NCBI GenBank assembly: GCA_934573935.1
Contig: CAKTMO010000006.1
Span: forward strand, 1 to 64,000
Origin: an uncultured Oscillospiraceae bacterium
GTDB taxonomy: Bacteria; Bacillota; Clostridia; Oscillospirales; Oscillospiraceae
Length of the DNA: 64,000 bases
Direction of reading: 5' to 3'
Shown: positions 35,182 through 43,247 of the stretch, piece after piece
Layout: every line of letters starts with the position of its first letter
How positions within the stretch are numbered: position 1 is the first letter of the stretch
Made by a program: the position numbers and the translations under genes
The notes under the pieces: model-generated
The model's input: the letters and a program-made list of their open reading frames with translations, nothing else
Database searches by the model: none
Told to the model about the DNA's origin: nothing

Positions 35182-36011
35182 AGGAGTACATTCAGCAGCT
35201 TCCACCGGACAAGCTGGTGTCGTTCCAGAACCATCCCTATCAGGTGCGGGAGGATGCCGCCCTGTCAGAACTGATGGAGAGTATCCGCACACACGGTGTA
35301 TTATCGCCGTTGCTGGCGCGGCCAAAAGGGGAGAGCTACGAGTTGGTCAGTGGACACCGGCGGCGTCTGGCGGCGCAGAAGCTGGGGCTGAAGACTGTTC
35401 CTGTGTTGGTACGGGAGATGACCGACGATGAAGCGGTGATCCTGATGGTGGACAGCAATCTCCAGCGTGAAAATCTGCTGCCCAGCGAGAAGGCATTTGC
35501 CTACAAAATGAAACTGGAGGCGATGAAGCATCAGGGAAAAGCAACTTCGTGCAAAGTCTGCACGAAGTCAAGAACTGATGAACTTATCGGACAACGCGAA
35601 TCCGTTAGCGCAAGGACTATTCAGAACTACATCCGTTTGACCAACCTCGTCCCGCCGCTGCTGCAAATGGTAGACGATGGCCGCATCGCCTTTTCGCCTG
35701 CCGTAGAGCTGTCTTATCTCACCAAAGAGGAGCAGGCAGAGCTGTGGGACTTGATCGGGCAGGAGGATGCCACGCCATCGCTGTCACAGGCCATCCGCAT
35801 GAAGCAGTTGTCCCGTGAAGCTAAGCTGACGCCGGAGGTGCTGTACGCGATCCTCACCGAAGAAAAGCCCAACCAGAAGGAGCAGGTGCGGATTAAAACG
35901 GAGTCCCTGCGAAAGTATTTTCCGCGCAATTACTCCGCCCAGCAAATGGAACGGGAAATTCTCAAGCTGCTGGAGACCCGCTACAGGACGAAGAACAGGG
36001 GAGAGCGGTGA
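35178..36011 (+). CDS. ParB/RepB/Spo0J-family partition protein
   Basis: The 277-residue product has the ParB N-terminal domain: LVSFQNHPYQVREDAALSELMESIRTHGVLSPLLARP, then YELVSGHRRRLAAQKLGL, the CTP/arginine motif region of ParB, followed by ADDEAVILMVDSNLQREN-like sequence (MTDDEAVILMVDSNLQREN) and an HTH near 140-165 (SARTIQNYIRLTNLVPPLL). A cysteine-containing loop (ATSCKVCTKSRTDE) is typical of versions on mobile elements. No parA is nearby. The GTG start overlaps the stop of the preceding frame (GTGA). Confidence 0.9.
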   Translation: MKEYIQQLPPDKLVSFQNHPYQVREDAALSELMESIRTHGVLSPLLARPKGESYELVSGHRRRLAAQKLGLKTVPVLVREMTDDEAVILMVDSNLQRENLLPSEKAFAYKMKLEAMKHQGKATSCKVCTKSRTDELIGQRESVSARTIQNYIRLTNLVPPLLQMVDDGRIAFSPAVELSYLTKEEQAELWDLIGQEDATPSLSQAIRMKQLSREAKLTPEVLYAILTEEKPNQKEQVRIKTESLRKYFPRNYSAQQMEREILKLLETRYRTKNRGER

Positions 36012-36070
36012 TTTTGTACACTGGTGTTATACGGACAGGCCCTGTAAAATAGCCGCAGGAGGTGTATCAC

Positions 36071-36340
36071 ATGAGCGAAAGATTACAGGAACCCTTACCG
36101 AAGACTATCTGCCGGAATGAAATTTATTATGAGCTGCGCGGTGAGCAGTATTACCCATGTCTGCTGGTGCCGCCGGAGCCGGACGCCAGCGAGGAAGATC
36201 AACTGCGCTTCATCATCCGGCAGATGGCGGAAGCACAGGGCATTGACGAGGACTTGAAAGCGCGTGATCCTATGGCGTGGATCGGCGCGATGAACAACAT
36301 CAAAAGCGCGGCTCTTGAGATCATGCGGGATATATCATGA
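36071..36340 (+). CDS. TnpV-like transposon-encoded protein
   Basis: The 89-residue product ends in FIIRQMAEAQGIDEDLKARDPMAWIGAMNNIKSAALEI, close in pattern to the C-terminal part of TnpV proteins of Tn4451-like elements (GIDENLKARD, MNN). The first half (MSERLQEPLPKTICRNEIYYELRGEQYYPCL) also follows the TnpV start. The central segment is shorter than usual. Function is unknown. CAGGAGG precedes the ATG; the stop overlaps the next gene. Confidence 0.65.
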   Translation: MSERLQEPLPKTICRNEIYYELRGEQYYPCLLVPPEPDASEEDQLRFIIRQMAEAQGIDEDLKARDPMAWIGAMNNIKSAALEIMRDIS

Positions 36341-36627
36341 GGAACTATCAGTATATGCGGGCGCTTTGGGCGGAGTTCTGCCGCAGCAACGCGTGTCAGG
36401 CACAGCATCATGACCAGCGATACCAGCGCTTGAGCAAACAGCTTCCGGATGCACAGCGTCGGCAGCTTCTGCGTATTGTGGACGCGGCAGACGCACACTG
36501 TGAAGCGGCGTCTTTCGAGGGCTTTGTGGCGGGCTTTTGCCTTGCTGCCGGAATCGCCAGAGAGACGATGCGGGACAGGTACTCTTATGAGGACGCCATC
36601 GAGGCGAGAGGACAGTTTCGCCGGTAA
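36337..36627 (+). CDS. Small element protein, DUF6809-like
   Basis: The 96-residue product is helical, with LLRIVDAADAHCEAASFEGFVAGFCLAAGIARETM resembling the F-x-x-GF-x-LA-x-GI pattern of small proteins common on clostridial mobile elements. The assignment to DUF6809 is tentative. It overlaps the TnpV-like gene by 4 bp (ATGA), so they are coupled. No function is known. Confidence 0.5.
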   Translation: MRNYQYMRALWAEFCRSNACQAQHHDQRYQRLSKQLPDAQRRQLLRIVDAADAHCEAASFEGFVAGFCLAAGIARETMRDRYSYEDAIEARGQFRR

Positions 36628-36702
36628 AAATCAATACCACATCAGCAAGCGGAGACAGGTCAAGTGGCCTGTCTCCGCTATTTTTTTGCAGAGGAGCATA
36701 AA

Positions 36703-37050
36703 ATGGACTATTTTTACAAATCAGAATCCGAGACCTATGCGTTTTACCGCGTTCCCAAGCTGTTATTTACGCATATCTTCTATAAAGACTTGCCATGTGA
36801 AGCAAAGCTGCTTTACGGTATGTTAGTGGACAGAATGACGCTTTCCGACCGGAATTTTTGGAGAGATCGCGAGGGAAACACCTACATCTATTTCAGCATA
36901 GAGACGATCATGCGAAGCCTCAACTGCGCCCACGGTAAGGCGGAGAAGCTTCTGGCTTCGCTGGAAGATTATGGTCTGGTAGATCGCAGGCGGCAGGGCC
37001 TTGGAAAGCCTTCCCGATTATATCCGCAGCCATTTGCCCGTGAGATGTGA
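36703..37050 (+). CDS. Replication initiator RepA N-terminal domain protein, short form
   Basis: The 115-residue product matches the RepA_N domain: MDYFYKSESETYAFYRVPKLLFT, LPCEAKLLYGMLVDRMTLSDRN, YIYFSIETIMRSLNC and KAEKLLASLEDYGLVDRRRQGLGKPSRLYP. Full RepA_N initiators are usually well over 200 residues; here the C-terminal specificity domain is missing, so it may be a remnant or may act only as a regulator. GAGGAG precedes the ATG at 36703. A plasmid-like ancestry of the element is suggested. Confidence 0.85.
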   Translation: MDYFYKSESETYAFYRVPKLLFTHIFYKDLPCEAKLLYGMLVDRMTLSDRNFWRDREGNTYIYFSIETIMRSLNCAHGKAEKLLASLEDYGLVDRRRQGLGKPSRLYPQPFAREM

Positions 37051-37182
37051 TCCTGAATTTCGGTGTTCTGATACGCCGATATTCAGTGTTGCCGGATCGC
37101 CGGTTTTCGGCGTTCAATAAGACAGAGAGAATAAAACTGATTGGTTAAGAAACTGAATGTGACAGGAAAGGACGGAATGATT

Positions 37183-37350
37183 ATGAAAGAGAATAAGATC
37201 AGAAGCAAACAAGTCAACCTTCGATTGACAGAAGCGGAATACAGGCGTTTGGACGAGGCGGCACAGGCCAGCGGATTAGGGCGGTCAGCCTATCTTCGGA
37301 TGGTACTGTACGCTTCGTGGCTTCGTGAGGGAGCCAAAAAAGCAAAATAG
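37183..37350 (+). CDS. Ribbon-helix-helix protein, MobC/plasmid-type
   Basis: The 55-residue product has a ribbon-helix-helix: IRSKQVNLRLTEAEYRRLDEAAQASGLGRSAYLRMVLYA, with the beta strand KQVNLRL. Such proteins serve as relaxosome accessory factors (MobC-like) or antitoxin/plasmid regulators. Two ATGs (37177, 37183) are possible; 37183 is about 10 bases from AGGAAAGGA. No relaxase gene follows, although this is where one would be expected in related mobilisable elements. Confidence 0.7.
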   Translation: MKENKIRSKQVNLRLTEAEYRRLDEAAQASGLGRSAYLRMVLYASWLREGAKKAK

Positions 37351-37410
37351 AAATTGCGTGTTTTGCACGATCAGCCGCCATGAAGGCGCAGAAGCTTCCG
37401 CTGTAGGGGG

Positions 37411-37450
37411 AAACAGATTCCGTATTGCGAGTGCGATACGGAATCTGTTT
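37411..37450. repeat. 15-bp perfect inverted repeat, candidate oriT/origin hairpin
   Basis: Arms AAACAGATTCCGTAT and ATACGGAATCTGTTT flank a 10-base loop TGCGAGTGCG. No T-run follows on either strand, so it is probably not a terminator. Confidence 0.75.
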
Positions 37451-37531
37451 CCGCAAGCATAGCATTTTGACAGCAAAATGCGCTTGTTAAGGGGACAGCC
37501 CCCCTAATACCCCCGCTATCGCAATATCAAT

Positions 37532-37572
37532 AATTTGCACCTAAACGGGATTTTCCCGTCCAGGTGCAAATT
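37532..37572. repeat. Nested inverted repeat
   Basis: Outer arms AATTTGCACCT/AGGTGCAAATT enclose inner arms ACGGGA/TCCCGT with a TTT loop and two mismatched bases on each side. Confidence 0.75.
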
Positions 37573-37597
37573 TCATGTATAGAATGGCACGGTTTGT

Positions 37598-37626
37598 TTG
37601 ACTTTGTTCGCAGAAAGGTATATAAT
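37598..37626 (+). promoter_or_regulatory. Promoter of the HTH-fic(-cas) operon
   Basis: TTGACT (37598-37603) and TATAAT (37621-37626) have a 17-bp spacer, 109 bp before the first start codon. Confidence 0.8.
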
Positions 37627-37676
37627 ATATGCAGTAAAAAACTGCGACAGGGCCAATCACCAGCCGCGCTATGCAA

Positions 37677-37707
37677 CAGTCCTGTGCTTTCCGCAGGGCT
37701 GCTTTTT
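37677..37707 (+). terminator. Leader terminator / attenuator before HTH-fic
   Basis: CAGTCCTG pairs with CAGGGCTG over a 9-base loop, followed by TTTTT. It lies between the promoter and the first gene, where it could limit transcription of the fic-cas operon. Confidence 0.5.
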
Positions 37708-37734
37708 GCTATTTTTGAGATAAGGAGAATGTCC

Positions 37735-37947
37735 ATGGAATATATGTCCATCACACAGGCAGCAGAGAAGTGGGGCATCACCCAACGCCGTATTCAAGTT
37801 CTCTGCAAAGAGGAACGCATCCCCGGTGCGATCCGCATCGGCTACGTCTGGGCCATCCCCGCAGACGCCGAGAAGCCCAAGGACGCAAGAGTGCGAAGCG
37901 GGAAATATGTGAAGGCAGCTCTGAACACTGCCAGCAAGGAAAAGTGA
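37735..37947 (+). CDS. Helix-turn-helix domain protein (AlpA/excisionase-like)
   Basis: The 70-residue product is a MerR-like winged helix: MEYMSITQAAEKWGITQRRIQVLCKEERIPGAIRIGYVWAIPADAEKP, the pattern of DNA-binding excisionase or antitoxin-like proteins that precede Fic genes. AAGGAG lies 7 bases before the ATG at 37735; the ATG at 37729 is too close to it. The fic gene starts 9 bp downstream. It may regulate fic or serve as its partner. Confidence 0.8.
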   Translation: MEYMSITQAAEKWGITQRRIQVLCKEERIPGAIRIGYVWAIPADAEKPKDARVRSGKYVKAALNTASKEK

Positions 37948-37956
37948 GGGAAAATT

Positions 37957-38562
37957 ATGGCTCTTGAGAATAAATTAGGCATCACCAGCTCCGCCGAGCT
38001 TGCCCGCGAGGAGGAGCGTATCAGTAAAAAGAAAGCAGTTGAGCTTTTTGAAAGCGGTACACTGGACAAGCTGGAGCCGGGGAAGTTTGCCTCTCTGCAA
38101 GCGATCCACAAGGCGCTGTTTGAGGATATCTACGACTTTGCGGGGCAGCTTCGCACGGTGAATCTGGCAAAGGGGAATTTTCGCTTTGCGCCGCTGATCT
38201 ATCTGGAGGCGGCGCTGGCCAACATCGACAAAATGCCGCAGTCCACCTATGACGAGATCATCGAGAAGTATGTGGAGATGAATGTCGCCCATCCATTCCG
38301 CGAGGGCAATGGCCGCAGCACACGCATCTGGCTTGACCTGATGCTGAAAAGTGGCATCGGTCAGGTGGTGGACTGGAGTAAGGTAGACAAGGAGGACTAT
38401 CTCCTTGCCATGGAGCGCAGCCCTATTAAAGACGTGGAGATCAAGGTGTTGTTGAAAGACGCCCTTACCAGCGACGTGAACAGCCGCGAGATCTTTATGA
38501 AGGGCATCGACCACAGCTATTATTACGAGGGATATACGACATTTAAGGCGGAAGAATTGTAA
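37957..38562 (+). CDS. Fic family protein
   Basis: The 201-residue product carries the complete Fic active-site motif [12 protein letters not shown] (about residues 109-120) and the preceding [19 protein letters not shown] beta-hairpin. Fic enzymes transfer AMP or other phosphoryl groups to target hydroxyls and serve as toxins or regulators. No clear S/T-x-x-x-E-G/N inhibitory helix was found, so self-inhibition is uncertain. It lies 41 bp before cas3 on the same strand, between a promoter and the cas operon. Confidence 0.9.
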   Translation: MALENKLGITSSAELAREEERISKKKAVELFESGTLDKLEPGKFASLQAIHKALFEDIYDFAGQLRTVNLAKGNFRFAPLIYLEAALANIDKMPQSTYDEIIEKYVEMNVAHPFREGNGRSTRIWLDLMLKSGIGQVVDWSKVDKEDYLLAMERSPIKDVEIKVLLKDALTSDVNSREIFMKGIDHSYYYEGYTTFKAEEL

Positions 38563-38603
38563 GTCATTTCAAGGAGTGAAGTGAATCGTGCGTAGAAGGG
38601 GTG

Positions 38604-40781
38604 ATGGTTTTGCAGTACTATGCACATGTTCGGGAAAGTGCCAATGACAATAAGAAATATCAGACGGTTGCCCAGCACTTGACGGGTACGGCTGAGCTTT
38701 GCCGCGGTTTTGCGGCGGCATTTGGGGCGGACGCTGACGGGGAACTGGCAGGATTGGCCCACGACATCGGTAAATGCACAGAAGAGTTTCAAAACCGTCT
38801 GCTGAATGACGGCCCCATTGTTGACCACGCCACGGCGGGCGCGATGGCCTGTGCCGTGCGGGGAAGCCGTTATGTTTCCGCCTGCGTGGCAGGACATCAC
38901 GGCGGCCTGCCGGATTTTGGCAACATGCGGACAGCCCGGAAAGATGACGGGACGTTCTATGGACGGCTACTGAAAGGACGCGACGAACAGTGCCTGGGGC
39001 GCTGCGGTGACAGCGGCGTAACATTACCGCCGCCGACGGTCTCGGCAGCGCAGAAGCTGACTCCTCTGCAAGCCTCGTTTTGGATGCGAATGCTCTATTC
39101 CTGTCTGGTGGATGCCGACTTTCTGGATACGGAGCAGTTCATGAACGGTGAACGCGGTCGGGGCGGATACGATGATATCCCTACGCTATTAGCACGGCTG
39201 CAGGCGTATATCGAACCATGGCAGCAGCCCAAGACAGAGCTGAATCAGCTGCGCTGTGAAATCTTGAATACTTGTATAAGAGCGAGCAGTAAACCAAAAG
39301 GCATTTACACGCTGACAGTCCCAACCGGCGGAGGAAAAACGGTGACGTCGCTGGCCTTTGCGCTGCGCCACGCGGTGGAACACGGGATGCGGCGGGTAAT
39401 TTATGTGATTCCGTATACCTCTATCATCGACCAGAACGCCCAGGTGTTCCGGGATATTCTGGGAAGCGGCAATGTGCTGGAGCACCATTCCGGTGTGCAG
39501 TTCGACCTCTTCGACGGCGCACCGGCGGAGGATGTCCGGAAAGCGTTGGCCACGGAGAATTGGGACATGCCGGTGGTGGTCACCACGGCAGTACAGCTTT
39601 TTGAGTCCATGTATGCCGCTCGCTCCTCCCGGTGCCGTAAGCTGCACAATCTGGCCAATAGCGTCATTATCTTCGACGAAGCGCAGATGCTGCCGCTGCC
39701 GCATCTGCGGCCCTGTGTGGCGGCCATGGCTTCACTGGCGGAGCAATTTCATTCCACGGTGGTACTATGTACCGCAACGCAGCCGTCACTGGACGACCTG
39801 CTGCATACCTATGCGCCAGACCGTCCTGTAACAGAACTCTGCCCGCAGACGGCTGCACTGTATGACCGCTTCCGCCGCGTGACCTTCCGGCAGGTTGGAA
39901 CGCTGACCGATGAGGCGCTGGCGGAGCATCTGGGCGGGCAGCGGCAAGTCCTCTGCATCGTCAACAGCCGTAAGGCGGCCCAAAGCCTATATGCGCTTCT
40001 GCCGCCGGAGGGCAGCTACCACCTGTCCACCCTGATGATCCCGGCCCAGCGTCAGGCACTGCTTGTTGAGATCAGAGAACGACTGAGACGGGACGAACCG
40101 TGCCGGGTGGTGTCAACCTCGCTGATCGAGGCGGGTGTCGATGTGGATTTTCCTGCCGTGTACCGGGAACTGGCGGGGCTGGATTCCGTCATGCAGGCGG
40201 CGGGCCGCTGCAACCGTGAAGGAAAGCGTCCTGCGGACGAGAGCGTTGTCACAATCTTTGAGCGGACGGAGCTGCCGCCGCTGCTGTTCCAAACCGCCAT
40301 CGGTGCGGCCAGAGAAGCGCTGGAAGAAGATCGTGAGCCTGCTGCGCCTGAGACGATGGCACGCTATTTTCACAGTCTGCGCGGTCTGACCGGCGACGCG
40401 CTGGATAAGCAGGGCGTTATCAAGGCATTTACGCAGGGCATCGAGGGCTGTGAATTTCCGTTCCGGACGGTGGCGGAGACATTCCATCTCATCGACCAGA
40501 ATACATACACCGTCTACATTCCCTATGGCGAGGGTGCGACCTTGCTCCGGCAGTTGCAGGACGGCGAGTGCTCCAAGGGGCTGTACCGTAAGCTGGGCCG
40601 CTATGCCGTCTCCGTATATGATAAGCACTTTCAGGCGCTGCATCATGCAGGCGCATTGCTGACGGCGCGGGAGGTTCCCGCACTGGACAGCGACAGCGCG
40701 ATATTGACAGATTTGACGCTGTACAGCGAGACCATGGGCCTGTCTCTGGAGCCGGAGACTGGTAAGGCGGAGTTTATCTGA
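38604..40781 (+). CDS. cas3: CRISPR-associated nuclease-helicase Cas3 (type I-C)
   Basis: The 725-residue effector has an N-terminal HD nuclease domain (LAGLAHDIGK near 48-57, then DHATAGA and AGHHGG) and an SF2 helicase: Walker A TVPTGGGKTVTS, DEAQ in IIFDEAQMLPLP, motif III TATQPS and motif VI QAAGRCNREG. Cas3 unwinds and degrades DNA marked by Cascade. The ATG at 38604 is used; a GTG lies directly before it. It is the first cas gene and may be cotranscribed with fic. Confidence 0.96.
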   Translation: MVLQYYAHVRESANDNKKYQTVAQHLTGTAELCRGFAAAFGADADGELAGLAHDIGKCTEEFQNRLLNDGPIVDHATAGAMACAVRGSRYVSACVAGHHGGLPDFGNMRTARKDDGTFYGRLLKGRDEQCLGRCGDSGVTLPPPTVSAAQKLTPLQASFWMRMLYSCLVDADFLDTEQFMNGERGRGGYDDIPTLLARLQAYIEPWQQPKTELNQLRCEILNTCIRASSKPKGIYTLTVPTGGGKTVTSLAFALRHAVEHGMRRVIYVIPYTSIIDQNAQVFRDILGSGNVLEHHSGVQFDLFDGAPAEDVRKALATENWDMPVVVTTAVQLFESMYAARSSRCRKLHNLANSVIIFDEAQMLPLPHLRPCVAAMASLAEQFHSTVVLCTATQPSLDDLLHTYAPDRPVTELCPQTAALYDRFRRVTFRQVGTLTDEALAEHLGGQRQVLCIVNSRKAAQSLYALLPPEGSYHLSTLMIPAQRQALLVEIRERLRRDEPCRVVSTSLIEAGVDVDFPAVYRELAGLDSVMQAAGRCNREGKRPADESVVTIFERTELPPLLFQTAIGAAREALEEDREPAAPETMARYFHSLRGLTGDALDKQGVIKAFTQGIEGCEFPFRTVAETFHLIDQNTYTVYIPYGEGATLLRQLQDGECSKGLYRKLGRYAVSVYDKHFQALHHAGALLTAREVPALDSDSAILTDLTLYSETMGLSLEPETGKAEFI

Positions 40782-40848
40782 TGTCCGTTTTATTGGACAA
40801 CATACCATGTAAGCTATATTTTATAAAGAAAGAGGGGGGAGTGATCTT

Positions 40849-41511
40849 ATGGCGATACAAGTGGAAGTGTGGGGCGATTATGCGCTATTCACGCGGCCGG
40901 AGATGAAAACAGAGCGCGTCAGCTATGATGTCATGACGCCGTCGGCGGCCCGAGGGCTGCTGGAAAGCATCTACTGGCATCCTGGCATGAAATGGCGCAT
41001 TGACCGAATTCATGTGTGCAGTCCCATTCGCTTCACCAATATTCGCCGCAATGAGGTGAAGGACACTATCAGTGCCCGCAAGGTAAAAACCGTCATGGAA
41101 AAAGGAAAAGGAGAACTGTATCTTGCTACGCCGGAGAGCATCCAGCAGCGGGCGGCCATGGTGCTGCGGAACGTACATTATGTGATCGATGCCCACTTTG
41201 ACCTGACGGAGAGCGCGGCGCCCGGCGACAACGCAGGAAAGTTTCAGGACATCATCAAGCGCCGTTTGGAACGTGGCCAGTGTTACAGCGCGCCCTATTT
41301 TGGCACGCGGGAGTTTCCAGCCCATTTTCGCCGCTGCACAGAACTGCCGCCCTGCCCGGATGAGTTGGAGGGCGTTCGTGACCTTGGCTGGATGCTGTGG
41401 GATATGGACTACAGCGATGCCCAGAACATCACGCCTCGGTTTTTCCGGGCCAGCCTGACGGATGGCGTGCTGACCGTGCCGCCGTGGGACAGCAAGGAGG
41501 TGAGGGGATGA
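40849..41511 (+). CDS. cas5c: Type I-C Cas5c (Cas5d), crRNA-processing subunit
   Basis: In type I-C systems Cas5 replaces Cas6 and cleaves the repeat hairpin of pre-crRNA, then stays on the 5' handle. The 220-residue product begins MAIQVEVWGDYALFTRPEMK and shows YDVMTPSAARGLLESIYWHPGMKWRIDRIHV, the Cas5d signature. GGGGGGAG precedes the start. The gap after cas3 contains a short TGTCC/GGACA hairpin and a possible weak promoter. Its stop overlaps cas8c (ATGA). Confidence 0.96.
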   Translation: MAIQVEVWGDYALFTRPEMKTERVSYDVMTPSAARGLLESIYWHPGMKWRIDRIHVCSPIRFTNIRRNEVKDTISARKVKTVMEKGKGELYLATPESIQQRAAMVLRNVHYVIDAHFDLTESAAPGDNAGKFQDIIKRRLERGQCYSAPYFGTREFPAHFRRCTELPPCPDELEGVRDLGWMLWDMDYSDAQNITPRFFRASLTDGVLTVPPWDSKEVRG

Positions 41512-43247
41512 TCCTGCAAGCGCTAACGCGGTATTATGAGGATCTTCTCCGGCGCGGCGAGATTGCCGCTCCCGGTTGGAGCCCGGCAAAGATCAGCTTC
41601 GCCCTGTGCCTTGATAAAGACGGTCAGGTGACGCAGATTATCAATATTCAACAGCCGTCCGAAAAGGGAAAGACTCTAATACCCCAGACGATCGAAAAAT
41701 TACCTGCCCCGGTAAAGCGTACTGTTGGTATTGATTCCAACTTCCTGTGGGATAACTCCGCCTATCTGCTGGGCGTTGACCAGAAGGGGAAGCCGGAGCG
41801 CAGCCGGGATTGCTTCCGTGCCGCCGCAAGCCTGCACCATGCTGTGTTGGATGGCGTGGATTCGCCCATTGCCAAAGCGATTCTGGCTTTCTTCGACACC
41901 TGGCAACCGGAAAAAGCGATGGAACACCCCGCCCTGGCCGGACAGTACGAGGCAGTCACCGCAGGCGGAAATCTGCTGTTCCGGGTGGATGGCTACTATT
42001 CTCATGAGGATACCGCCATCCGTGAGGCATGGCAGCGGTATCGGGACGGCGCGGACGAGGACGCCGTGAAAATGCAGTGCCTTGTCACCGGACGCGAGGA
42101 CGAGATCACAGCCACCCACCCCGCCATCAAGGGGGTGCGAGACGCCCAGTCCAGCGGCGCGGCACTGGTGTCGTTCAACGCGCCGGCCTTTTGCTCCTAT
42201 GGACGGGAACAGAATTATAATGCGCCGGTAGGCAAGTACGCGGCCTTCGCCTACACTGCCGCGTTGAACCACCTGCTGGCAGACAGAAACAATGTGCAGG
42301 TCATCGGCGATACCACCATCGTCTGCTGGGCTGAGGGCGCAGAGCCGGTTTATCAGGACTTGTTCATGTCCTTCATGTCTGACAAAATGCCATCGACCAT
42401 ATCGGACAATGACCTGCGCGCAGCATTGAGAGACTTGGCAAAAGGACTGCCCTGCAATGACTTGGGTGTCGATCCCAACCGTACCTTTTACATTCTGGGT
42501 CTGGCGCCCAACGCGGCCAGGCTCTCTGTCCGATTTTTCCTGCGGGACAGCTTCGGTAAGCTGATGCGGAATGTCAATGAACACTATGAGCGGTTGGAGA
42601 TCGTGAAGCCCGCCTACGCCAAACCCGGCGTGCTGTCCCTGTGGGCGCTGCTGCGGGAGACGGTGAATCTCAATTCCAAGGATAAGTCACCCTCACCGGC
42701 CATGGCAGGAGCTACAGCGCGGGCCGTCTTTTCCGGCGGACTGTACCCCGCGTCGCTGCTGAAGGCTGTCATGCTGCGGATCCGCGCGGAGCGGAATATT
42801 ACTTGGGGCCGCGCGGCCATCATCAAGGCGTATTATCTGAAAAATCCACATAAAGACTGTCCAGAGGAGGTTTTGACCGTGAGTCTCAACGAAGCCAGTA
42901 CCAACATTCCTTACACGCTGGGCCGGTTGTTCTCTGTTTACGAAGCGGCGCAGCAGGCGGCAAATCCCGGCATCAATACAACCATCAAGGATAAGTATTT
43001 CAACTCGGCGGCGACTATGCCCGCCAGCATTTTCCCAGTGCTGAACAATCTCTATCAGAAGCATCTGCGGAAGCTGGAGACCGGACAGCGCGTCTATTTC
43101 GACAAGCAGGTCAGCGCGTTGAAGGGCGTGTTGAGCGAGAGTTACCCCACCCGCATGACGCTGGCCCAGCAAGGCGCTTTCGACCTTGGCTACTATCACC
43201 AGACACAGAAGCGGTATACGAAAAAGGAGGAGAATGAAAATGTCTGA
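41508..43247 (+). CDS. cas8c: Type I-C Cascade large subunit Cas8c (Csd1)
   Basis: The 579-residue Csd1-family protein recognises the PAM in the Cascade complex. Family features include FLWDNSAYLLG, LVTGREDEITATHPAIKGV, LVSFNAPAFCSYGREQNYNAPVGKYAAFAYTAALNHLL and TFYILGLAPNAARLSVRFF. The last 122 codons also encode the small subunit Cas11c from an internal start. The ATG overlaps cas5c and the stop overlaps cas7c by 8 bp. Confidence 0.96.
   Translation: MILQALTRYYEDLLRRGEIAAPGWSPAKISFALCLDKDGQVTQIINIQQPSEKGKTLIPQTIEKLPAPVKRTVGIDSNFLWDNSAYLLGVDQKGKPERSRDCFRAAASLHHAVLDGVDSPIAKAILAFFDTWQPEKAMEHPALAGQYEAVTAGGNLLFRVDGYYSHEDTAIREAWQRYRDGADEDAVKMQCLVTGREDEITATHPAIKGVRDAQSSGAALVSFNAPAFCSYGREQNYNAPVGKYAAFAYTAALNHLLADRNNVQVIGDTTIVCWAEGAEPVYQDLFMSFMSDKMPSTISDNDLRAALRDLAKGLPCNDLGVDPNRTFYILGLAPNAARLSVRFFLRDSFGKLMRNVNEHYERLEIVKPAYAKPGVLSLWALLRETVNLNSKDKSPSPAMAGATARAVFSGGLYPASLLKAVMLRIRAERNITWGRAAIIKAYYLKNPHKDCPEEVLTVSLNEASTNIPYTLGRLFSVYEAAQQAANPGINTTIKDKYFNSAATMPASIFPVLNNLYQKHLRKLETGQRVYFDKQVSALKGVLSESYPTRMTLAQQGAFDLGYYHQTQKRYTKKEENENV
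42879..43247 (+). CDS. cas11c: Cas11c small subunit from an internal start in cas8c
   Basis: An in-frame GTG at 42879 is preceded by AGAGGAGG at 42863-42870, an 8-base spacing, strong for this genome. Translation from it gives a 122-residue helical protein starting MSLNEASTNIPYTLGRLFSV. Independent translation of Cas11 from within cas8 is established for type I-C, I-B and I-D systems. Several copies of the product line the inner surface of Cascade. The signal is read directly from sequence; expression is inferred. Confidence 0.8.
   Translation: MSLNEASTNIPYTLGRLFSVYEAAQQAANPGINTTIKDKYFNSAATMPASIFPVLNNLYQKHLRKLETGQRVYFDKQVSALKGVLSESYPTRMTLAQQGAFDLGYYHQTQKRYTKKEENENV

Larger units (their letters stand above)
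37351..37734. other. Non-coding region with two long hairpins and an attenuator-like leader
   Basis: This 384-bp gap has no convincing gene. It contains a 15-bp perfect inverted repeat (37411-37450), a G/C run GGGGACAGCCCCCCTAATAC (near 37490-37510), a nested hairpin (37532-37572), a sigma-A-type promoter (37598-37626) and a hairpin with T-run (37677-37707). The combination is suggestive of an origin or transfer region beside the ribbon-helix-helix gene. Confidence 0.55.
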
